NCBI GenBank assembly: GCA_018873245.2
Contig: JAEMBT020000002.1
Location: forward strand, 9,026,001-9,090,000
Reading direction: 5' to 3'
Origin: Archegozetes longisetosus
Lineage: Eukaryota; Arthropoda; Arachnida; Sarcoptiformes; Trhypochthoniidae
Length of the DNA: 64,000 nucleotides
Of the stretch, positions 13,006 to 30,270 are shown piece by piece. Both the position numbers and the translations under genes were made by a program. Within the stretch, counting starts at the first letter, position 1; each line of letters begins with the position of its first letter. Below the pieces are notes generated by a model. The model saw nothing but the letters and a program-made list of their open reading frames with translations. It was not told the DNA's origin and ran no database searches.

Positions 13006-13619
13006 GGCATTCTGGTGAGGTGTGATCTACGTCAAATAGTGATCTAAATTTAGACTTTGTCTAACTGTAAGTCATATGAAAATTTAATGCTTAAAATCTA
13101 ATACTCAATAAAACTTATGAGGAGTGACTTTTGCAATTTACACTTGCAAAATAGTAAAATACTCCTGCAAATTGAAAAATGTACTATCACCTCCAAAAGC
13201 CTTTGTTAAACTCTGCGCCAAAAAACTAAGGGAAGGAGATATTAAAACAAAACTTTAATTTTAATCTTAAAAAGTTTTATAGTGATGATAGTATGCATTC
13301 AGAAAACGGTCTTTAGAGATAGTTTTATAGCATTCCATCAAAATTTTGACTATAATTTTTAGCGAAATTTGAATTTTTACAAAGTCTTTTGGAGGTGATA
13401 GTACTTCAGTCCAATAACTGCGTTGGCTACTTATCATAATGTGAGCCTTAGACCTATATGCAATTATCGTCAGAATTTCTTTCTCTCATTCTCAATATCC
13501 GAACTGTAGTTCTTAATTTTTTTACACTATTAGATTGCTTTAATTAGTTTTTGTTTGTTGTTTCTTAAATAAAATCATTTTATGCATAGTAGTTGTAGAT
13601 CACACCTCATCAGAACGCC
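13006..13619. mobile_element. 614-bp element, GG ends, 8-bp duplication, nested hairpin
   Basis: Exact 8-bp duplications GTTGATTC occur at 12,998-13,005 and 13,620-13,627. Terminal inverted repeats are 25 bp with two mismatches: GGCATTCTGGTGAGGTGTGA on the left and GGCGTTCTGATGAGGTGTGA on the right (reverse complement). A second, perfect 19-bp inverted pair (GTACTATCACCTCCAAAAG, 13,181-13,199 and 13,386-13,404) lies inside and may mark a nested insertion. No coding sequence. It shares the 8-bp duplication and GG start with the element at 7998-9082, though the ends differ otherwise. Confidence 0.88.
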
Positions 13620-13659
13620 GTTGATTCTACTGTTGACCATATTTAACTTCTCTTTAGTC

Positions 13660-13815
13660 GTCATCAAATAGTGATCCCTACGGTTTCCTGGATTTTTCTC
13701 TTTAGAATTCTATTTTGGTCAGACATCCTTACCATTCATAATTCTTGATATTGTCACTCTTGAGATATCAATGTCTTCTTTCTTCATCTCCTTTTGTGTT
13801 TTTTGCTTATAATTA
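13660..13815 (-). pseudogene. Tc1-like transposase helix-turn-helix fragment
   Basis: On the minus strand the frame reads TQKEMKKEDIDISRVTISRI then MNGKD, the second helix-turn-helix of a Tc1/mariner transposase. Nothing of the catalytic domain is visible. The flank GTCATCAAATAGTGATC (about 13,660) resembles sequence just inside the left end of the element at 13,006. Confidence 0.4.
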
Positions 13816-14580
13816 GAAAGGGATGAGGATCCCAGTAAATCATAAAAAGTTAAAAAAATAATGAAACTTTAAGCGAAAAAAATTTTAAATATGTGGATGT
13901 AACTAATGCTAATTCAAAAGAAGACATAAGGAAATTGCAATCGAGTAAAAACTTGCTATCAATAGCTTTGAAAAACTATTTCTTGTAAATTTTTTGAAAA
14001 TTTATTCATTCTTCAATGGATATTTGGAGGAATTTCGGGATCCCGGGAAATGAAATTCACTCTTCCCGGATTGACTATTTCCTCTGAAGATTTTTTTTCC
14101 TGTTTTAAGTTAAGTTTTAACATGCACAAAGTTTTATCCTTAACTCTATTATTAAATTTAGTGAAAGCCTTCGTTTACAGATTTCTACACATTTAATGAA
14201 CTTAATTGGAAATTATCTGTGAATCAATTCTTCAAGTGTATGTCTAGTTTTGCTTTTTTAGTACGAATAATGATGAAAAACTTATGTATCATATCAATCA
14301 TACATATTCAATACTTTTAGTTGTTTTGGCTTATTATCTGATGCATAAGTTGATAATTGCACTAAACTTATGCATCAGATCATTAGTTTAAATGACTAGA
14401 GATAGATTTTATAGATAAAACTAAGGGTTAGACAAGAATAGTTATAAGTACACTAAAGTATAAAATTGAAGCCTGTAGCCTTGAAGCACTCATATAGCAG
14501 TAGAAAATATAAGCATATACTGTCTGTTTTTATAAAGACTAAACTCAAATCCTTATAACAATTTTTCTTTATTATTACTC
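13816..14580. repeat. Gene-free stretch with a 16-bp hairpin
   Basis: No gene is seen. A perfect 16-bp inverted repeat, ATCTGATGCATAAGTT at 14,336-14,351 and its complement at 14,365-14,380, has a 13-bp loop. Bases 14,035-14,090 hold CGGGATCCCGGGAAATG and CCCGGA motifs similar to the ends of the hAT at 10,925-12,831, perhaps a scrap of the same family. Confidence 0.4.
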
Positions 14581-14841
14581 ATGAATCAGAACTTACTAAA
14601 GAGTAAGTTTAAAACATATAAAACAGAATTTGATCACTTAGTCATTGATTTTGAATTAAAAACACTTTTAATCATAAAAATAATGTTCACAACAAAAGAA
14701 AGAATTTTTGTTTTGAAAACTCATTTATTAACTAAATGTTGTGATAAGGTTAGAGCTGAATTTTTTGAAAAATTTGGTAAAACTGGGCCGACCAATGCAA
14801 CTATGTTTAGAATTGAATCAAATTTATTTTTACATATCTAA
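14581..14841 (+). pseudogene. Possible transposase N-terminal HTH fragment
   Basis: An 86-residue frame contains FTTKERIFVLKTHLLTKCCD followed by KVRAEFFEKFGKTGPTNATM. The order of helices resembles the 'QRxxxVxxY...fxxxFgrxxPsxxti' HTH region (DUF4817-like) found on mariner-type and other transposases. No catalytic part follows. The assignment is tentative. Confidence 0.25.
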
Positions 14842-15287
14842 ACTACTTTGTAGAATTACAGTTCTCAAATACTATTGTAAGATTCATTATTAAGGTTTAT
14901 TTTGAAACATTGAAATTTCGGTGAATGAGTGCGCGATTTCACTTTTGACTCACATTTCCAAAAGCAGCAAAGTTTAACTGTAAAATCTGAGTTTAGTTTT
15001 AAAAAAACGAATTGTATGTTATGAAACTTTACAGTAATTATTGTGACTGAAAAGATTGAAGAACTAGTAAAATGTTAATCAGCTGGGGATCAGAACTGGT
15101 CAGTCGAATTCAATTTATGACTATCTTGTATTGAAGGTGTCAAAAAAGTTGATTTAAAATTGGGACATTCTGTGATTACAGCTATTGTGTGTCAATGCTT
15201 CCTGATCTATTATATGAATTTTTCAATAGAATTTTCGTATTATAATAATATTATTCCCTAAAGTTCTGCAGACAAATTCTAGTGAAC

Positions 15288-16322
15288 GCTTCTACGTCAA
15301 AATGTCGCCCCAAAAATGTCGCCACCAATAATGTCGCCGAAAATAATGTCGCCATACTAAACTGTCCCTATATAAAACTTTACACAAAAATTTTCGGTTT
15401 CAAGATTTTTTTATATATGCATTCCAAGTAAAGTTAACAAAAATAAGATAACTTTGAAAATATTTTGTTAGGATGAGTTCATTTTTTATTTAGTTATAGT
15501 AATAAAAGATATAATAATTTGTAGAAAATGATTAGTGTAATACATGAATTGGAGTATGATCTGGACCTGCTTAGCAAGGAAGCTCATTCATAAGTAGACA
15601 ATTGAAAACAATTTAAACATTGGTTTGATAATAGGCTATTCATAATTATGTTCTTTTTCAATCTTTTTGCGCTAATTTTTTATCAGGATAAAATGATAAA
15701 AGTCTCCATTCAGTATCTTAACTTCATGAGCTAGTTGACGCGGCTCAAAGACTTTTACATCAATTAAATTGTCTCGAAGTGTTCTATGGATTTGACTCTT
15801 TAATTGATACTTAGTAAGTTCTTCCCATCTGTAAATGGATTGTGAACAAAAAAATAAAAATAAAAATTGGGCATAACTTTTAAACAAGTAGATATCGTTT
15901 AATAAATATATTATATTAATCGATTTATCTTGATAAGTAAATATCGATTAGGGTTTACCCTTAATTTTTATAATGTTACCGCGCGTGATAGCCTTATTAA
16001 CCTATTATAAATCTAAAAATATGTTTAGGATTATAACTTTAAGATATAAACAATTTTATATAACATTTCAATAGATAGAAAGTTTGAAACAGTGCTCGAG
16101 CACCGAGCACTGAGCGCAACATTTTTCCCGAGCACGCTCATCATTGTCAACAGATCATAAACTTAAAATTCAATTCTAGACTTGTTTCAATATACAAAAT
16201 TCTTATAAAGCGACATTATTTACAGGCGACATTTTGTATGGCGACATTATTGGCGGCGACATTTTTTACCGGCGACATTATTGGCGGCGACATTATTGGC
16301 GGCGACATTTTGACGTAGAAGC
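15288..16322. mobile_element. 1,035-bp element with AATGTCGCC arrays and 9-bp duplication
   Basis: A perfect 9-bp duplication CTAGTGAAC flanks it (15,279-15,287 and 16,323-16,331). The ends are a perfect 22-bp inverted repeat beginning GCTTCTACGTCAAAATGTCG. Just inside, the left end has 4 direct copies of AATGTCGCC and the right end has 7 inverted copies of the same unit. A 9-bp duplication plus arrayed end motifs fits Mutator-like elements, but no transposase is visible. The interior (about 15,780-15,990) shares sequence with the DNA just right of the hairpin at 25.5-25.8 kb, so another repeat is nested inside. Confidence 0.85.
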
Positions 16323-16654
16323 CTAGTGAACAAGTCTTTCACTTGAAATTTATTGAATGTCTGTATTTATTAAAAACAGAGAAATGATTATTCCAGCACT
16401 TTCTAACTTATGAGCAGAAATAGTTTGAACTAATTAAATGGCATTAAGATCATATTTTAACTTGTAGAATATCATATTAAACAGATTTAATTATATTATT
16501 AAAATTTAGCACAAGAATTAAATCAGTCAACCAGTGCTTTGTTAAACTTAATCAAAATCTTTCTAAGCTCTTCTAATTTATTTTAATTACAAACTTATAC
16601 TTGTACTCGGGTGCTTCAAATGAAAACAGCGAAAGTGAAATTAAACCAGTTTTA

Positions 16655-16921
16655 TTGAAACTTAGGTTTAACAAACTCTTTACTTTTCAACATAGTCTCT
16701 TTTAATACACTTCTTCCAGCGCGAAACCAATGCGTGGACTCCGTCCGAAAAGAACTATTTGGTTGCTTGGGAAACCACTCATACGCCGCTATTTAATTTC
16801 GTCACAGTGAAATACGTTCCGCGTAGTTATTCTTTGAGCGTCCCAAAAAGATGATAGCCACTCGGAACCAAGTGACCCTAACCTAAAGTTAACTAAAGAG
16901 TTTGTCAAACCTAAGTTTCAA
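16655..16921 (-). mobile_element. 267-bp deleted mariner element
   Basis: Near-perfect inverted ends TTGAAACTTAGGTTTAACAA and TTGAAACTTAGGTTTGACAA are flanked by TA (16,653-16,654 and 16,922-16,923). The minus strand encodes the mariner C-terminus, recognisable as VHALVSRWKKCIKRDYVEK, the usual tail of Mos1-type transposases. The catalytic core is deleted, so this is a solo-end derivative. Confidence 0.88.
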
Positions 16922-16923
16922 TA

Positions 16924-17395
16924 GCGTCAATTAGCCTCAACTTATGTAAAGAATAGTGTTTCCACAAGAATGTCAATCTAATTGTTGAGAAATAAATGTC
17001 TTATTTAAACAAAAGCTCAATAGACATTCATTTAGAGAATGAATAAAAATTATTGAGAAATTCAAAAGTTTGATTCGTTAAACATATTTGCTCATGAGCG
17101 TAGAATTCATTTTAGTAAATACTGGTTATATCCGTGAAGTAAACCAACTAATAAAACCTCAAAAATAAAAACCAAAAGGCATACTAAAACAAATTTTCAT
17201 CTCTCAGATTGATAACTATCTACTGATTTGAAAAATTAAGTTAGTTTGACAAGTTACGTTCGCCTAAATACCTAATCAATGGTGAATTATACAAGCATAG
17301 TATTTAGTTCAAATATGTATTTCAATAACTCGAAAACATTGTAGAGCATATTTTTATGAATTTTTATTGAAAGATTGTATTCTGAAGATCCAAAA
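16924..17395. other. FAS upstream region
   Basis: AT-rich 5' flank of the FAS gene. It must hold the 5' UTR and promoter, but I could not identify a TATA box, initiator or SREBP-type site with confidence. Confidence 0.35.
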
Positions 17396-25327
<7,932 letters not shown>

Positions 25328-25539
25328 ACTATGGCTTATCCTCCCTTTCGATCGCAATATCATACGAAATATTCAGAAATTTGATCGGATCAAAGTTTCA
25401 ATAAGCTTAAATCAATTCTCTATGCATAAGCTTGTCTTTCATTGTCCGTAGATATCTCTACGTCAGTAATTCCTAGTATTTATATAATTCATACTTTGAG
25501 TATTTTACGTGAAAGAGTGACTTCAAAAAACTGGTTAAG

Positions 25540-25805
25540 TGATGGGCGGAGCTTCCAAAAAACTAAGTAAGGAGTCAAATGGATAGTACTTGTCGAGATA
25601 AATTGGTTGATTTAAAAATCACTGAGATACACCGCTTTTCTATTTTTCTTTGTTGATTGGGTGGGGCTTGATAAGAGAAATAAAAAAAGCGGTGTATCTC
25701 CTGAACCAGTGTGTGTCTCAGTGATTTTCAAATCAGTTAATTTGTCTCAACGAGTACTATCGATTTGACCCTTTACTTAATTTTTTAGAAGCTCTGCCCA
25801 TCTAT
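25540..25805. repeat. Hairpin element downstream of FAS
   Basis: Arms at about 25,540-25,655 and 25,690-25,805 are inverted copies (left GATGGGCGGAGCTTCCAAAA, right reverse complement GATGGGCAGAGCTTCTAAAA). The right flank to about 25,960 (GCAAAAGTGGGCGTAGCTTG onward) resembles DNA inside the element at 15.3-16.3 kb, so a larger repeat family is involved. No clear target duplication was found. It is absent from the left duplication copy, where this part is deleted. Confidence 0.65.
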
Positions 25806-26483
25806 GGATGGTTATGAATTAAAAATGCAAAAGTGGGCGTAGCTTGATAAAAGTTACATCAATCGACTTGTCTTGACAAGCACTTCGGATTAGGTTCCAC
25901 TCCCTATTTTTATAATGCTTGTGCCCAAAGCGGCCCTCTTAACTAAAAAACTCAATGTTCATTTGATCAACGTATAAATCACCAGTACTAGTCAAATTAA
26001 TGAATACAATAAAGCCTGTCTAACTCTTTTTGCTGTTAAGTACTTTTTAAAAAATCAATTACGATAAGTCATTTTCTTCAATGAGGATTTCATATTGTTT
26101 TGTGAAAACTACCTAAGTGCATATTAAAGTTAGATAGGTTTAACTGTATTCACTTCAAGTAGGATTCATATCAATTATTCAAACAAAATTATAAAATTTA
26201 AGTTTTATTCATTTTATGGAAAATTAATTAGTGCAATTTTCATCAATTCAAGTCCTGTCTCCATATATTAATCATTGAAATTTTCAAAACTAATCAAGTT
26301 CTTGATTATGTGCAAGTTTTTCTTTGCACTTCGTTCAAATCAATTCTAATGCGGAACAAATTTTGGGAAAACGTATTGAAGAAAAGAAATAATGTTTATG
26401 CCCTTTACCTTAAAACTACAAACAAAAAATTCAAATCTGACTTCATTTTCGAGAGTAAATAAGCTGATTAACCATTTATATTC

Positions 26484-26911
26484 TTAATGTTTGTTCTGAG
26501 CCAACGATTGAACTGAATGGTCGTATTTATCTTTCAAATCCGTCAATAAAACCTTGAAGTCGTTCAATGATTTCATAAGCGAACAAATTTGGCAAATAAT
26601 TTCGGAAACATTAATCCCTGTTTGATTTAAGTTTGTTTCTGCAATAAATATATTATTTGTGTTAGTTTTTTCGTCTTTCATCTTAAATGAAGTCATCCCT
26701 TTGCCAACGATCAGAGCTTTGATAACATTTGCGGCATTCAGGATAGCGTTAGTGTCATATTGTTTGCAATAGTCTTGTAATAGGGTTGGAATAAGTATTT
26801 CGTTATTTACTGAATCTATTGATATCAATGTCTGAATAATTGTCGATAAGAGTGATTCGTCTGATATTCGGCGTTCATCTTAACAATTTGTGGTCCCTCT
26901 GCATCAGACAT
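26484..26911 (-). pseudogene. Unidentified protein-coding remnant, copy 2
   Basis: Minus-strand counterpart of 1384-1811. The longest clean frame covers 114 residues, beginning MISIDSVNNEILIPTLLQDY and ending SVQSLAQNKH. It lies about 1.3 kb from another remnant on the same strand (28,216-29,040), so the two may once have been neighbours in one locus or element. It looks broken here too. No family recognised. Confidence 0.55.
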
Positions 26912-27331
26912 CCCTTAATATATAGACTTATCTCCAGTTACCAGAAATAAAAAATGATTTTGAAATTAGTGTGACTCAAACGAACTCATGCAAAATATTG
27001 TTATGGGTGCTCTCATTTCAAATTGACGTAATTTGCAGTAACTGTTAGGCCTTAAACAAAAACTATTGTAACACGTGTGACTACAGATATATTACTGTTT
27101 CTTATATTTTTAGAAATATTATGAGCTCTGATTTTAATATTAGTAAAATTTATTAATAAAATAATAACCAAACTTATTTAAAGTAACAAATATCTAAATG
27201 AATTTAGTCACATCTCAAACACTTTATTGAATATATTATGCTTTTATTCGATAATAGAATGTATTCACTTTAAAACTTAATGAAATAAACAGAAAATTCA
27301 ATATAATGCAATGCAACAAAGCTTGTATTAA

Positions 27332-27931
27332 AGAAAGATAATATTTTTGGGCCCAGCTAAATTAGGTTTCATTAGATAGATCTCAACTCCTTGGGTCGAA
27401 ATATATATATACAACTTATAGTCTATCTCATTCCGTTTCCGAGTTATAAGCTCCAAAAGGTTTGGGACGGTAATTACAAATCCAGGGTTAATAATTGAAT
27501 ACTGTTGTCAGTTCAAAAATGGCCTCAGAACTGTCGGGTGCTGTGGTATCTCGGATATGGCAAGTACCTACCCGAGATTAATTCACCGAGTAGGCAATAT
27601 GATGATTTTTTCAAACATTCTGTTTATCCGGATAGCATTGATACAGATTAGTTATTTTTTATTATTTTATTTGTAGTTTTTATTATAGTTATATGCTCCC
27701 TTCGGGTTTACCTCCAGTGGTAGGCAGCACAAAAGTTATATTTTTGTGGCTAAAAACCCGAAAAATCGATTTTAACATAAGGTAGTTTTTCTCTCATGAC
27801 TCGAAAACTATTGATTTTGGTAAAAAGTACCCAGAGACTTTTGTGATCAGCATTAAAAGACCCTTCAAATAATATGACACTCATCGAAATCGGACTGGGC
27901 CCAGACATCCATAGAAAAATATTATCCTTCT
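27332..27931. mobile_element. 600-bp element with TTAA duplication
   Basis: The ends AGAAAGATAATATTTTT and, reverse-complemented, AGAAGGATAATATTTTT are flanked by TTAA on both sides (27,328-27,331 and 27,932-27,935). GGGCCCAG follows close inside both ends. The paralogous left copy near 2955-2975 lacks the insert. TTAA duplications are typical of piggyBac and some Kolobok-like elements. No transposase is present, so it is non-autonomous. Confidence 0.8.
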
Positions 27932-28215
27932 TTAATCTATTTGGTCATTTGATGTTATTGAAAAGTATATGCATTAAGTAATGGTTAGACTCGTAAACTT
28001 CAATTTTAAGTAAAGCTATTCCCGAGTATGCCATTTCAAATTTTAATAAATCGCTACAAGGATAATATACCTGTAAATTAATCTTGTTTTTAAAGTTATA
28101 CTTTCAAAATCATATAATTTGAGGAAACCGAACCCTATTTAAATCAAATTAATTGAAAACTTAAAAAATTGTCTATTAAATAAACAACAGAATCATACAA
28201 TTAATTTGGTATCGA

Positions 28216-29040
28216 TTAGAAATATACTTTGTATTTAATACTAAAGATAACACTTATATTCAATACTACTTCAGTTTTGTACAATAAGTTTATATTAGAA
28301 TGTGGTCGACTTTCAGATTTTTTATTGTTAAGAGAGAACTGGATATGGTTTGCCAAAGCTTGCCAGTCATAGGGATCTCCTCCCAGTCCTTTCACAGCGT
28401 TTTCGATTGAAGTTATTTTCAATATAAGATTGCATTTGAATAGTTCGCAAAGATGTAACTCTCATTCAGTCGGAATATCTCTCGAATCGATCATAGACTT
28501 AAATATTGAAATTAATTCTCTTAATTCTTCGAATGATAAGACATCGAAATAGCGGTTAGGCTTTAAAGCTCGTGTTCGTCTTAACATAATCATTAATTTT
28601 GAATGAAAGCAAAACTGATGGAAGTAATACTACCAATACTTGTAGTAGAGATCCAATTGTTGACTCTCTCAGCATATGCTGCTTATGTGACCAAATAGTT
28701 TGTGTCATTGGTTGTCTAATATATTTCTTATCCAAAGGTCCAAAGTTATTGTTGAATTTTTCCATCCATTTATTTCAAACACAAGGTTAGTTAACAATTA
28801 ATTTCTCAAATACAGCCTTTTCTTCTTGAGAATCAGTTCTATCGATCTCTAGTTTCAATACTTGTGGAGCAAACTCAACAAGATTATTCTGTCTTCACGG
28901 ATTTGCGAGACGGTAGCGTTCGAATCGTCAAAATCGGTACCATTCATCGGCGGCTCCGAAACATACGAGCTATTGAAGAATTTAACGAATAATTGTTCTC
29001 CGGATTTTATTAGTCTACTACTTAATTTCAGTTTAGACAT
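28216..29040 (-). pseudogene. Unidentified protein-coding remnant, second family, copy 2
   Basis: Inverted paralog of 6522-7245, read on the minus strand from ATG at 29,038-29,040 (MSKLKLSSRLIKSGEQLFVK). The 3' part here is free of the MITE and runs on (SIENAVKGLGGDPYDWQALA) to about 28,216. It shares the hydrophobic stretch LLQVLVVLLPSVLLSF. The gene looks broken in this copy as well. I could not link it to any family. Confidence 0.5.
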
Positions 29041-29345
29041 CTTAAAGAAAAAATCAATTCCAAAATTTAAGACCATTTTTAGATAAGCGAACAAAGATTT
29101 AAATGTTTGTTTCTGAATCAGAGAGTAAGTCACATATTGAAAAACTCGCGTAAGCTATGAAATTTGAACTCTTCCTCAATTTGTATGACCATCTTTATTT
29201 TATATGCATTTCAATATATAAGTTCTATTAATTGAGAAACCAAATCATAAATCGGTTTCACGCATGAAACTTCATTCTTGCTAATACTTACGTTGTTGTT
29301 TCCTCTTTTTTTATTCTTTCAGAAATTTTTACCTATAAGAACGTA

Positions 29346-29492
29346 TGAAACCACTTTTTGAAGAAATGCGTTAACCAATAGACCTTTTGGTACGGATTAA
29401 AAACATTTTAAAAATTGTATTCAGTATAGAAATACTTTTAATCCATACTAAAAGGCCTATTCGTTAATGCATTTCTTCAAATAGTGGGTTCA
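29346..29492. mobile_element. 147-bp hairpin MITE, Tc1/mariner-type
   Basis: Nearly the whole element is an inverted repeat: left TGAAACCACTTTTTGAAGAA, right reverse complement TGAACCCACTATTTGAAGAA. TA flanks both ends (29,344-29,345 and 29,493-29,494). Arms of about 57 bp surround a loop of about 30 bp. Non-coding. Confidence 0.8.
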
Positions 29493-29888
29493 TATTCAGT
29501 GGTATATTTTAAATAAAGTTCCATCTTATTGTAAGCACGGTCATTGCGATCATGGGCCTAAAGGTAAAGCAGCACACCAGACATTTTTCAAACATTTAGT
29601 TTCTGCTTATACATTTGCAATAATCTCACATTTTCCTTTCAGTTTGGATAATAAAGTTAAGAAGTCACTTTTGAGCAATCTTAAGTCTTTATTTCAAATT
29701 CAAGTTTTATTTGCATCAAAAAAAGGTTAATTCGACACGAACACGGCTTCCTTAATAATTGTTGTCTTGAGAATAGTATCTAAACTTTATTCTTGTTAGG
29801 TATATCCCAATGTTTGGGGCTTCTGATCTTTTAATTCGCTTGAACTGTTAATCAATACTTTGAACTATTTGAATTTGAAACTAATTTT

Positions 29889-30179
29889 TTGATCATATAT
29901 CTGACAAAACATCTAAATGAAAATCAAACAAATGAGTTTGAGTCAACGTTTGATGTGATTTTGATTAAATCTAAAGAGTTTGAGCAAATTACTATTGAAT
30001 TATGCTCGTTACTAATGCACGCACAAGTTTTATTATTGCCAATTTTAACTTCAGATTTGGCGCGCATTACATTTGAACAGAATGACAATATCGTGATAGC
30101 ATTGGGTGACGTCATATTCGAACAGATGATGACTTGCTTTAAATTACCTATTTTTCAATACATTTATACAGCTATCTAA
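29889..30179 (+). CDS. Short open frame of unknown status
   Basis: A 96-residue frame (starting at a TTG or downstream) is helical and hydrophobic in the middle (LCSLLMHAQVLLLPILTS). It ends about 90 bp before the NPLOC4 start. It has no recognised domain and no clear start, and may be chance or another decayed gene of the remnant cluster to its left. Confidence 0.15.
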   Translation: MIIYLTKHLNENQTNEFESTFDVILIKSKEFEQITIELCSLLMHAQVLLLPILTSDLARITFEQNDNIVIALGDVIFEQMMTCFKLPIFQYIYTAI

Positions 30180-30270
30180 ATACAATAAAATTGTTCTATT
30201 AATATTTAATTATTATTTTCTTATTAAATAACCAGTTTATAAGTATTTTGCACTTGAATTAATCCCGAGG

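Larger units (their letters stand above)
26275..28060. repeat. Right copy of the segmental duplication
   Basis: Direct-orientation counterpart of 1181-3085. It lacks the 703-bp hairpin MITE but has its own 600-bp insertion (27,332-27,931). Short indels and substitutions separate the copies. It also contains the second copy of the MSDAEGP-type gene remnant. Confidence 0.88.

Noticed and set aside
15672-15887. Possible transposase in the AATGTCGCC element
   Set aside because: 71 residues with no catalytic or zinc-binding pattern; it overlaps a nested repeat.
15299-16315. Could the AATGTCGCC units be a CRISPR array
   Set aside because: Units are 9 bp with short irregular gaps, placed at both ends in opposite orientation and inside a target duplication; this is a eukaryotic transposon.
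25340-26270. Another FAS-like piece after the FAS stop
   Set aside because: No further acyl-chain domain motifs; the region holds a hairpin repeat and AT-rich DNA.
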